Source of the DNA: Desulfobacterales bacterium C00003106 | GTDB taxonomy: Bacteria; Desulfobacterota; Desulfobacteria; Desulfobacterales; C00003106 | NCBI GenBank assembly: GCA_001751015.1 | Contig: MAXM01000118.1 | Location: forward strand, 1 to 6,759 | Direction: 5' to 3' | DNA length: 6,759 nt | In this document: positions 1 through 6,759 of the stretch, piece after piece | Layout: each line of letters begins with the position of its first letter | How positions within the stretch are numbered: the stretch's first letter is position 1 | The notes under the pieces: model-generated | What the model saw: only the letters and a program-made list of their open reading frames with translations | Database searches by the model: none | What the model was told of the DNA's origin: nothing | Made by a program: the position numbers and the translations under genes

Positions 1-137
1 GTATGACTTTGATAAGGTTCAGAACACCGTGGGCCATCAGATAATACGATCATCAACAGTACAAAAGCACGAAGGCCAACTTGCCAGTTTCTATTTTCAA
101 TGTTCCGTGAACGCCTATAAATATCCATTCCATATAT

Positions 138-163
138 TGTATATTTGACCGTTCAAATATACA
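138..163. repeat. Perfect inverted repeat, operator-like (11-bp arms, 4-nt centre)
   Basis: The left arm TGTATATTTGA (138-148) and right arm TCAAATATACA (153-163) are exact reverse complements around a CCGT centre. The 26-bp length, short centre and AT-rich arms fit a binding site for a dimeric repressor such as one of the TetR or GntR type. The regulator and target gene are not visible in the window. As RNA it would form a hairpin, but it lacks a GC-rich stem followed directly by a T tract, so an intrinsic terminator is less likely. The symmetry is seen directly; the operator role is inference. Confidence 0.5.
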
Positions 164-219
164 TCGTATTGTATTTTTGGTCTTTACAAGAATCATTTGC
201 TTTGTTATTCTTATTTAAG

Positions 220-358
220 TTGAGCGATTAGCTATTAGTTTAATGATTACAGAATGTTTTGCTATTACAGACTTTCACCCATTGGGTGCAACTTCCAATT
301 AACGTAATGCCTTGATTTTTCAAAGCTAAACGCTAATAACTAACAGCTAATCGCTCAA
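220..358. repeat. Long-spaced inverted repeat with degenerate 7-nt units (MITE- or REP-like)
   Basis: Bases 220-240 and 338-358 are inverted copies matching at 20 of 21 positions; the shared core is TTGAGCGATTAGCT on the left arm. The right arm continues inward as consecutive heptads on the plus strand: TAAACGC (327-333), TAATAAC (334-340), TAACAGC (341-347), TAATCGC (348-354). The left arm has GCGATTA (224-230) and GCTATTA (231-237), and GCTATTA recurs at 261-267. Between the arms lies a small perfect hairpin, CACCCA and TGGGTG around one T (276-288). There is no transposase gene and no clear target-site duplication. It may be a small non-autonomous element or a dispersed palindromic repeat. 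Confidence 0.55.
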
Positions 359-395
359 TTTAGGTCTTAATAACATGTGCGAACATCGCGGATTA

Positions 396-424
396 TTGAC
401 AAACTCTTCTCAATCACAAAAAAT
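396..424 (+). promoter_or_regulatory. Candidate sigma-70 promoter for smc
   Basis: A perfect -35 hexamer TTGACA lies at 396-401. A 17-nt spacer leads to AAAAAT at 419-424, which matches the -10 consensus TATAAT at four of six positions. Transcription would begin near 431, giving an untranslated leader of about 80 nt that includes the TTTGCAAA palindrome. The perfect -35 and ideal spacing support the call; the weak -10 lowers confidence. I found no better promoter closer to smc. Confidence 0.35.
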
Positions 425-453
425 CCCCCTCAATCCCCTTTGCAAAAGGGGGA
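424..453. repeat. C-run / TTTGCAAA / G-run palindromic repeat in the smc leader
   Basis: Two C-runs (425-429 and 435-438) are followed by the palindrome TTTGCAAA (439-446) and a G-run (448-452). TCCCCCT at 424-430 is the exact reverse complement of AGGGGGA at 447-453. Alternatively CCCCTTT at 435-441 pairs with 444-451 with one bulged A. This resembles a short dispersed palindrome I associate with many environmental bacterial genomes, often found between genes. It lies 58 bp upstream of the smc start and may fold in the leader RNA. It lacks a following T tract, so it is not a typical terminator for plus-strand transcription. Confidence 0.6.
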
Positions 454-510
454 AGCAGTCGGACCAAACACCTTGCAAAACAAACTTCGATCAAATCAGG
501 CTACATAACG

Positions 511-3500
511 ATGTATATCAACCGCTTGGATATCTGTGGTTTTAAGTCCTTTGTTGACAAAACCACTTTCCTCTTTTCTTCGGGGATCAGCGCCGTGGTC
601 GGGCCCAACGGCTGCGGCAAGAGCAACGTGATAGACGCTGTGCAGTGGGTCATGGGTGAACAGAGTGTAAAACAACTCCGCGGCAAGTTGAAAGAAGACG
701 TGATATTTGCCGGAGCAGAAGAAACGCAGCCCACGAATATGGCAGAAGTTGTCATGACACTGACGAACACTAACGGCCATCTGCCTGAAGAATACCAGAG
801 CCTTCCGGAGATCTCCATTGGACGACGCCTTTTCCGCTCCGGAGAAAGCAGGTACTATATCAACAAGCGTTCCTGCCGCCTCAAGGATATCCATAATATC
901 TTTTTCGGTACCGGCGCGGGCACAAAGGCCTATTCCATCATTCAGCAGGGCCGTATCGGGGCCATCATTGAAGCAAGTCCTGAAGAGTTGCGTTACTTCA
1001 TCGAAGAGGCCGCCGGCACTACGCGCTACAAGAACCAGAAACAGGAATCTCTGCGCAAGATCGAAAAGACCCGCCAGAACCTGTTACGGGTCACTGATAT
1101 CATCGGTGAAATCAAGCGCCAGCGAAATGCGCTGAGGAGGCAGGCCAGGAAGGCCGAACGGTTCAGGGAAATCCGCGACAGTATCCGCGAGATGGATATC
1201 CTCCTTTCTGTCCATGAGCACGGCCAGGTTGTGGAGCAACTCAACGAAGGCGATAACCTTTTAACATCATTGAAAGATGACGATTCACAACATAGCGCCA
1301 CGCTGACCAGGCTCGACGCGGCAGTGGAACAGATCAAGTGGGAGCGTGTTCAAAAAGAAAATGCACTATCCGAAGAGAGAAACCGGCTGCATGACTGTCA
1401 ACGGGCCATAGACAAAGCAGAAAACAATCTCCTTTACTATCAAAAGGATATAGAACGGCTTGACAGGCAGACCGTGCATCTCCGTGAAGAACGGGAAGAG
1501 ATCGCCGCAAAAGACCATGAGCTTGCCGAAGAGTTGTGGGAACTGGAAGAATCGGTTTCCCTGCTCGAAACAGATGTTGAAAAAAAGATGTCCGCTCTGG
1601 AGAAAGAAGAAAAAAGAGTGGAACAACTGAAGAAAGATACAGACCTAACGAGGAGATCTCTTGAAAAAGAGAAAAGCGAGCTGGTCACCCTCCTTACCCG
1701 GGAAGCGCAATACAAGAATACGCATCACCATGCCGCCCGGAACAAGGCTTCATTGAACCAGCGCCTGATCCGGGCACAAAATGAAGCAAAAAGGGCGGAA
1801 TCGCTCTCGTTTGAGCTTGAAAAGCGGGTATGCGATTCAAAGCAAAACCTTGAGAGAGTCGGAGCTGCGGCAGACAAACTCAAAGAAAAGGCAGGCGTTC
1901 TGAAGGCCGAATGCGAAAGGCTCCGAACCGGTCTGAGCAAAAAGGTCAAAGACGTTCAGACCCTGACCGCTCAGTTCAATGAGGCCCGGTCGCGATACAA
2001 GGCACTACGCAGGATGGATGAGAACTACGAATGGCTCAAGGGGGGGGCGCGGGCCATTATGCGCCGTCATAATTCAGCAAATGGTCAGGACGGAATCTGC
2101 GGACTCGTTGCCGACATCATAGAACCTGAGCCATCTTTTGAACTGGCGGTTGAAGCAGCCCTCGGCGAAGCTCTTCAACACGTGATCGTAAAAACCCAGG
2201 AACAGGGAATAGAAGCGACAGGCTATCTCGCGGATCAGGGCTCAGGGCGCGGGAGTTTTATCCCGGTCAACACATACAGGCCTCTTGCCGACATGATCCA
2301 TTTGTCGGAAGGCAATAACGAAAAGAAGCAGGTCGATCTGCTGTTGGATCATGTTGGCGCCAAAGATGGATATGAAACCCTGACGAGACAGCTTCTTGGA
2401 AACACAATAGTGGCTCAGGATCTCACGGATGCCCTCAGCTTGTGGAACCGCAACGGTTCCTTCCGGACCATAGTTACAAAGGATGGCGATTGCGTCTCCT
2501 GTGAAGGAATAATTACCGGCGGTAACTCGCGGGAAGCTCAGACAAGTATTCTTGCGAAAAAACGCGAAGTCAAGACCCTGGGCGAATTGGTTTCCGGCAT
2601 GGGGACGCAGCTTGAGGCCGCAAAGGCCGAGCAGGAAGAGATGGAGGCGTTAACGTGTGCCGTAGAATCCGAACAACAGGAGGTGTCAAAAAGACTCCGG
2701 CAAAAGGAGTCGGAATATGTAGACGCGGAAAAGACCCTGTACAAGCTGGAAGAAGACCTGAGACACCAGAACCGGCATCTGGAGATCGCACGGTTGGAAG
2801 TTGAGCAGTTGAACGGAGAAGAAACCGATCTGGACCGCGAAATCTCCGAATGTGACAAGCTCCTTTCAAGAATCTCGGAAGATGTCTCGGCCTTTAACGA
2901 GCGTATTGCTGTTTCGCAGTCACAGATGCAAAAGGAATCTGATGAAATAGAAGTATCGAGTCAGAAATTGATGGATATCCGCCTGGAACTGACTTCCCTT
3001 AAGGCAAAAAAAGAAAATACCATAAATGATCTTAGACGGTTAAGGTTGTTTCAGAACGACAGCGCAGAGCGTATGCATCAGTTGCTCCAAGAGATAGAGG
3101 ATGCGGAAAGAGATATAGAAGTCCAAAAGACAAAGCTCGAAACAGGAAAAAACCAACTGAAAAAGGATTATGCTGATCTCAAATGCATCGAGATGACCCT
3201 TTACGAAAACGAGGAATCCTTCAGGAAGATTGACAACAAGCTGACTGAAAATGACCGGATCATCGCCGAAATTGAAACCGTGCAGAAAAAGACTCTTCAG
3301 AAGATGCAACAGTTAGAGCTGAAACAGTCCGAGCAACGACTCAGGCTGCAACACCTGAGCAGCCGTATTGATGAACGGTATCATCAAGACCTGACAGCAC
3401 TTGCCGTCAGCACGAATATCGAGGATATGAACGTAGCTGAAAAAGAGACGGAACTCGCCGCCATGCGGGAGAAGATGGTCCGGCTCGGCGACGTGAATCT

Positions 3501-4092
3501 TGCAGCAATCGAAGAATTTGAGACCTTAAACGAGCGTCTTGACTTCTATAATGCGCAATATGAGGACCTTGAAAAGGGAATCGAAAATCTCAAACAGGTG
3601 ATTGCCAGAATCAACACGACCACAAAAAGGAAATTCCTGAAGACGTTCGCAGCAGTCAACGAAAAGTTCAATACGGTCTTTCCCACTCTCTTTGAGGGAG
3701 GAACCGCGAACCTCGAACTGACTGATCTACACAATCCTCTTGAATCAGGCGTCGTGATCCTGGTGCATCCTCCCGGAAAGAAAGTACTGCGCATGTCTCT
3801 GCTGTCAGGTGGAGAAAAGGCGCTTGCCGCTCTTGCCCTGATCTTTTCTATCTATCTCATCAAGCCTTCTCCGTTCTGCCTCTTAGACGAAATCGACGCC
3901 CCCCTGGACGACGTCAATGTTGACCGGTTCACTGAGTTAATGAAACGGATAGCGGAACATTCTCAAGTCATAATCGTCACACACAACAAGCGATCCATGG
4001 CCATATCCGACAACCTCTTCGGCGTTACCATGGGGAAAAAGGGCGTTTCGCAAGTCGTATCCGTAAAGCTGAAAGATTCTACTCCGCCTTGA
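511..4092 (+). CDS. smc: Chromosome segregation/condensation ATPase SMC
   Basis: This 1193-residue protein is the bacterial SMC ATPase. It dimerises and, with ScpA and ScpB, forms the condensin that compacts and resolves sister chromosomes on the nucleoid. The N-terminal head starts MYINRLDICGFKSF, the typical SMC opening, which fixes the start. It has the Walker A motif GPNGCGKS (31-38), R57 in the LRG motif and a Q-loop at Q145-Q146. Coiled-coil arms rich in Glu, Lys, Arg and Leu (about 175-505 and 680-1030) flank a hinge at about 527-671 that ends in ITGG. The C-terminal head has the signature LSGGEK (1098-1103), Walker B LLDEID (1124-1129), the D-loop and the H-switch THN (T1157, H1158). 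Length is normal and no key residue is missing. The ribosome site is weak (CAGG at 497-500, ten bases before ATG). ScpA and ScpB are not in the window. The last 14 bp overlap ppsA. Confidence 0.97.
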   Translation: MYINRLDICGFKSFVDKTTFLFSSGISAVVGPNGCGKSNVIDAVQWVMGEQSVKQLRGKLKEDVIFAGAEETQPTNMAEVVMTLTNTNGHLPEEYQSLPEISIGRRLFRSGESRYYINKRSCRLKDIHNIFFGTGAGTKAYSIIQQGRIGAIIEASPEELRYFIEEAAGTTRYKNQKQESLRKIEKTRQNLLRVTDIIGEIKRQRNALRRQARKAERFREIRDSIREMDILLSVHEHGQVVEQLNEGDNLLTSLKDDDSQHSATLTRLDAAVEQIKWERVQKENALSEERNRLHDCQRAIDKAENNLLYYQKDIERLDRQTVHLREEREEIAAKDHELAEELWELEESVSLLETDVEKKMSALEKEEKRVEQLKKDTDLTRRSLEKEKSELVTLLTREAQYKNTHHHAARNKASLNQRLIRAQNEAKRAESLSFELEKRVCDSKQNLERVGAAADKLKEKAGVLKAECERLRTGLSKKVKDVQTLTAQFNEARSRYKALRRMDENYEWLKGGARAIMRRHNSANGQDGICGLVADIIEPEPSFELAVEAALGEALQHVIVKTQEQGIEATGYLADQGSGRGSFIPVNTYRPLADMIHLSEGNNEKKQVDLLLDHVGAKDGYETLTRQLLGNTIVAQDLTDALSLWNRNGSFRTIVTKDGDCVSCEGIITGGNSREAQTSILAKKREVKTLGELVSGMGTQLEAAKAEQEEMEALTCAVESEQQEVSKRLRQKESEYVDAEKTLYKLEEDLRHQNRHLEIARLEVEQLNGEETDLDREISECDKLLSRISEDVSAFNERIAVSQSQMQKESDEIEVSSQKLMDIRLELTSLKAKKENTINDLRRLRLFQNDSAERMHQLLQEIEDAERDIEVQKTKLETGKNQLKKDYADLKCIEMTLYENEESFRKIDNKLTENDRIIAEIETVQKKTLQKMQQLELKQSEQRLRLQHLSSRIDERYHQDLTALAVSTNIEDMNVAEKETELAAMREKMVRLGDVNLAAIEEFETLNERLDFYNAQYEDLEKGIENLKQVIARINTTTKRKFLKTFAAVNEKFNTVFPTLFEGGTANLELTDLHNPLESGVVILVHPPGKKVLRMSLLSGGEKALAALALIFSIYLIKPSPFCLLDEIDAPLDDVNVDRFTELMKRIAEHSQVIIVTHNKRSMAISDNLFGVTMGKKGVSQVVSVKLKDSTPP

Positions 4093-6535
4093 TTCCAAGC
4101 TCCTTTTCCTTGGCGGCTACAGCGAGACGTGTCTTGATGGCGGTGTCCGGAATGAGGCTCATCGAATCGATGCCGCATTCCACGAGAAAGGTGGCAAATT
4201 CCGGAAAATCACTCGGGGCCTGGCCGCAGATACCGATCTTCCTGCCGCGGCGCTTGGCCGTATCGATCACCATGCGGACCATGGTCTTTACAGCCTCGTT
4301 ACGTTCATCAAAGATATGGGCAACGAGATCCGAATCACGGTCAAGTCCCAAGGTCAACTGGGTCAGGTCGTTTGAGCCTATGGAAAAACCGTCAAACACA
4401 TCACAAAAGGCATCCGCAGAGATCACATTGCTCGGGATCTCACACATCACATAGACTTCCAGATCGTTTTCACCCTGGACCAGCCCGAATTCCCGCATCA
4501 CCTCGATCACCCTGCGGCCCTCTTCCGGGGTCCTGCAGAATGGAACCATCAACTTGACATTGTTGAGTCCCATCTCGTTACGGGCCTTGAGCAACGCCTG
4601 GCATTCGATACCAAATGCCGGCTTGTATTTTTCGTCATAATATCGCGAGGCTCCCCGCCACCCGATCATGGGGTTGCTCTCTTCGGGTTCGTACAGCGTG
4701 CCACCGACCAGATTGGCATACTCGTTACTCTTGAAATCCGACAGGCGGACAATCACGTCCTTGGGATAAAAGCCTGCTCCGATACGCCCCACGCCTTCGG
4801 CCAGTTTGTCAATAAAAAACTGTTTCTTATCATCCGGATAAGCCGTAGTGAGCGCCTCTATCTTCTTGACAATAGCGGCCACCTCGCTGTCGCCCGCCTT
4901 GGCCCTGACCTTGAGGTCGTCAAAATAGTAGAGCGCAAGCGGGTGAATGCCGATATGTGAGTTGATGATGAATTCCTCTCTCGCCAGACCGACGCCTTCG
5001 TTGGGGATCTGGCATTCGGAAAAGGCCTTCTCCGGGATGCCTACGTTCATCATGATCTTGGTCTTGGTGGCCGGGATTTTGTCAAGATCCACTCTCTCGA
5101 TATCAAACCGGAGCAGCCCCTCGTATATATTAGCCGTCTCGCCTTCTGCGCAGGAAACAGTCACATCAGTCCCTGTCTTGATGACTTCAGAGCCGTTCTC
5201 CGTGCCGATCACACACGGAATTCCCAGCTCGCGGGAAATGATCGCGGCATGACATGTCCTCCCGCCCCGGTTGGTTACTATCGCGCCGGCGATCTTCATG
5301 ATCGGCTCCCAGTCAGGATCGGTCATGTCCGTGACGAGCACCTCTCCTTTCTTGAACTCACCGATATGGGCTGTGTCCTCAATGACATGGGTGGAACCCT
5401 GGCCGATCTTGGTCCCGACGGCCTGGCCCGACACAATAACCTTGCCTGTCTCCTTGAGCACATACGTTTCCATGACTTTTTTCGAGGTCTGAGAATGCAC
5501 TGTCTCGGGCCTGGCCTGCACGATGAAGAGTTTGCCGGTGCCGACGTTCACGCCGTCGCCGTCCTTGGCCCATTCGATATCCATGGCCTTTTGATAATGA
5601 TCCTCGATGATGCAGGCCCACTTGGAAAGCTGGAGGATTTCGTCATCACTAATGACATACCGCCCCCGCTCCTCCGACGTGGTCTCGATATTTTTTACCG
5701 GCTCTTCGGCGCCCGGACTCGACTCATAAATCATCTTTATTTCTTTGGTCCCCACGCGCTTGCTCACGACAGGCCGCTTGCCTTGCTTTAGAGTAGGCTT
5801 GAACACATAATACTCATCCGGATTGACCGCGCCCTGAACAACATTCTCTCCAAGGCCCCAGGCGGCGGTGATAAAGACCGCATCCTTAAACCCCGTTTCG
5901 GTATCAATGGAAAAAAGGACGCCTGAAGAGGCTGAATCACTCCGAATCATCTTCTGGACGGCAATGGAAAGATAGACATCAAACTGACCAAATCCCTTGT
6001 CATGCCGGTAGGAAATGGCGCGGTTCGTAAAAAGACTGGCAAAACACTTCCGGCAGTTATCAATCAGGGCGTCTGTGCCCCGGATGTTCAGGTAGGTCTC
6101 CTGTTGGCCGGCAAATGAGGCGTCCGGCAGATCTTCGGCAGTGGCCGACGACCGGACCGCCACATCCACATCAGCGCCATATTCATCTTCCATTTTTTTG
6201 TATGACTCAATGATGGCCTGCCGCAAGTCGTCCGGAAACTTGGCAGTGCGGATGATCTCCCTGGCCTTCTTGCCGCGATCGGCAAGATTCTGCATGTCGT
6301 GAGTATCGAGTCCGGCCAGGGCATCTTCTATCTTATCCTTGATGCCTGCGGTTTGCAGCAGGTGCCGGTAGGCATAAGCCGTAATGGCAAAACCATGTGG
6401 GACAGCCACGCCTTTGGATGTAAGCTTCTGATACATCTCTCCGAGGGAGGCGTTTTTTCCGCCAACCATAGGGACATCCTCGATAACAATATCATCGAAC
6501 CACAGTATGAATGCCTTGTCGTGTTTTTCTCCCAT
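4079..6535 (-). CDS. ppsA: Phosphoenolpyruvate synthase (pyruvate, water dikinase)
   Basis: This 818-residue cytosolic enzyme converts pyruvate, ATP and water to phosphoenolpyruvate, AMP and phosphate (EC 2.7.9.2), feeding gluconeogenesis or autotrophic carbon fixation. The N-terminal ATP-grasp domain (about 20-345) shows GGKNASLGEM (25-34), RSSATAEDLPDASFAGQQET (128-147), DIEW with E321, and VQARPET (339-345). The swivelling phosphohistidine domain (about 385-460) has GGRTCHAA with catalytic H429. The C-terminal PEP/pyruvate-binding TIM barrel (about 480-805) contains IGWRGASRYY, GSNDLTQLTLGLDRD and GICGQAPSD with catalytic C770. The GGRTCHAA motif and the length near 800, rather than about 880, favour PEP synthase over pyruvate phosphate dikinase. 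The start follows a good ribosome site. No pyrophosphorylase/kinase-type regulatory gene (PpsR) is in the window. It converges on smc with a 14-bp overlap. Confidence 0.96.
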   Translation of the reverse strand: MGEKHDKAFILWFDDIVIEDVPMVGGKNASLGEMYQKLTSKGVAVPHGFAITAYAYRHLLQTAGIKDKIEDALAGLDTHDMQNLADRGKKAREIIRTAKFPDDLRQAIIESYKKMEDEYGADVDVAVRSSATAEDLPDASFAGQQETYLNIRGTDALIDNCRKCFASLFTNRAISYRHDKGFGQFDVYLSIAVQKMIRSDSASSGVLFSIDTETGFKDAVFITAAWGLGENVVQGAVNPDEYYVFKPTLKQGKRPVVSKRVGTKEIKMIYESSPGAEEPVKNIETTSEERGRYVISDDEILQLSKWACIIEDHYQKAMDIEWAKDGDGVNVGTGKLFIVQARPETVHSQTSKKVMETYVLKETGKVIVSGQAVGTKIGQGSTHVIEDTAHIGEFKKGEVLVTDMTDPDWEPIMKIAGAIVTNRGGRTCHAAIISRELGIPCVIGTENGSEVIKTGTDVTVSCAEGETANIYEGLLRFDIERVDLDKIPATKTKIMMNVGIPEKAFSECQIPNEGVGLAREEFIINSHIGIHPLALYYFDDLKVRAKAGDSEVAAIVKKIEALTTAYPDDKKQFFIDKLAEGVGRIGAGFYPKDVIVRLSDFKSNEYANLVGGTLYEPEESNPMIGWRGASRYYDEKYKPAFGIECQALLKARNEMGLNNVKLMVPFCRTPEEGRRVIEVMREFGLVQGENDLEVYVMCEIPSNVISADAFCDVFDGFSIGSNDLTQLTLGLDRDSDLVAHIFDERNEAVKTMVRMVIDTAKRRGRKIGICGQAPSDFPEFATFLVECGIDSMSLIPDTAIKTRLAVAAKEKELGIKAE

Positions 6536-6540
6536 TTTTT

Positions 6541-6552
6541 CTCCTGCTCCTT
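6541..6552 (-). promoter_or_regulatory. Ribosome binding site of ppsA (doubled Shine-Dalgarno)
   Basis: Read on the minus strand the sequence is AAGGAGCAGGAG followed by five A and the ATG. The proximal GGAG (6544-6541) is spaced five bases from the start and is probably the one used; AAGGAG lies just upstream. This contrasts with the weak site in front of smc and supports strong translation of ppsA from the chosen start. Confidence 0.75.
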
Positions 6553-6554
6553 CC

Positions 6555-6741
6555 TTAGGAATGGGGTCGAAATAACTTCCTCAACTATGCATCACAGCTT
6601 CAGGCCACCTTTGCCCGATTTCAAATCCCAGAAGCATCAAAATAGCTTGCCATTCCATCAACTTTTGTGATTTGAGATCGAACAAATTTGACCCCAATCT
6701 ATGTGCCTACTTGAAAAAATTATTTGATCCCCGTTCCTTAA
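6555..6741. repeat. Nested imperfect inverted repeat upstream of ppsA
   Basis: The outer left arm (6555-6575, containing GGAATGGGGTCGAAATAA) is inverted at 6720-6741 (containing TTATTTGATCCCCGTTCC), with a few mismatches and a one-base offset. A further inverted copy of the GGGGTC core lies at 6685-6700 (TTTGACCCCAAT). Inside, CGATTTCAAATC (6616-6627) pairs with GATTTGAGATCG (6669-6680), matching at 11 of 12 positions and extending imperfectly to 6613-6635 and 6661-6683 around a 25-nt loop. No transposase is encoded. GGGGTCAAAT-type ends are reminiscent of sequences I associate with REP-type or IS200-like remnants, but that link is inference. The element occupies most of the ppsA upstream region, so the promoter may lie within or beyond it; I could not pick one confidently. 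Confidence 0.45.
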
Positions 6742-6759
6742 TCCGTTGTTGATTCTACC

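Larger units (their letters stand above)
1..510. other. Intergenic region upstream of smc, rich in repeats, no supportable gene
   Basis: No complete gene can be supported here. The first 150 bases are open in two frames that run off the window edge: a plus-strand frame ending in TGA at 147-149, and a minus-strand frame from an ATG at 128-126. Neither has a convincing ribosome binding site or a product I recognise, so I call neither. The region is AT-rich compared with the genes. It holds, in order, a perfect dyad at 138-163, a long-spaced inverted repeat at 220-358, a candidate promoter at 396-424 and a C/G-run palindrome at 424-453. It looks like repeat-colonised spacer that also carries the smc promoter. 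Confidence 0.6.

Noticed and set aside
1..128. Open minus-strand frame starting MDIYRRSRNIENRN with a hydrophobic stretch, running off the left edge
   Set aside because: It is only about 42 codons, has no convincing ribosome binding site and no recognisable family; the competing plus-strand frame is also open to 149. Sequence to the left would decide it.
434..452. Hairpin as an intrinsic terminator
   Set aside because: The stem is followed by AAGCAGTC on the plus strand rather than a T tract, and it lies just upstream of smc. A minus-strand role (A-run becomes T-run at 423-418) is possible in principle, but no minus-strand gene ends there.
5249..5791. 180-residue plus-strand open frame antisense to ppsA
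   Set aside because: It lies wholly within the well-supported ppsA coding sequence, has no family signature and no ribosome site; it is a shadow frame.
6581..6706. Minus-strand open stretch ending in a 25-residue ORF (MEWQAILMLLGFEIG...) upstream of ppsA
   Set aside because: It is short, lies inside the inverted-repeat element and has no recognised family. It may be a translated repeat or a transposase-tail remnant, but nothing supports a gene.
6690..6708. Sigma-54-like site on the minus strand (AGGCAC, five bases, TTGG)
   Set aside because: The spacing fits, but the essential -12 GC is GG and the first T is missing. It is too weak to call without expression data.

Overview
The window holds two full-length housekeeping genes facing each other tail to tail, with two AT-richer intergenic flanks that carry short inverted and palindromic repeats. 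I see no novel multi-gene system, mobile-element gene, CRISPR array, tRNA or rRNA. The best second-look material is the non-coding repeat structure on both flanks and the way the two genes meet.

The organism is a Gram-negative-type bacterium of moderate GC, with genes near 50% GC and flanks clearly lower. The repeat-rich flanks, including a C-run/TTTGCAAA/G-run palindrome of a kind I associate with Desulfobacterota, Nitrospirota and similar environmental bacteria, suggest such a lineage. This is an impression from style, not a phylogenetic result.

Layout: positions 1-510 have no supportable gene. They contain a perfect 11-bp-arm operator-like dyad (138-163), a roughly 140-bp inverted repeat built partly from degenerate 7-nt units (220-358), a candidate promoter (396-424) and a palindromic repeat (424-453). 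Next comes smc (511-4092, +), encoding the SMC chromosome condensation ATPase with all nucleotide-binding motifs intact. Converging on it is ppsA (4079-6535, -), encoding phosphoenolpyruvate synthase with intact catalytic His and Cys. The last 14 bp of the two genes overlap, so there is no intergenic space for a terminator between them. Positions 6536-6759 form the ppsA upstream region, with a strong ribosome binding site and a nested imperfect inverted repeat of about 190 bp.

The two genes have no known functional link. SMC compacts and segregates the chromosome. PpsA turns pyruvate into phosphoenolpyruvate for gluconeogenic or autotrophic growth. Their pairing looks like simple adjacency, although their convergent overlap could couple them through antisense transcription.
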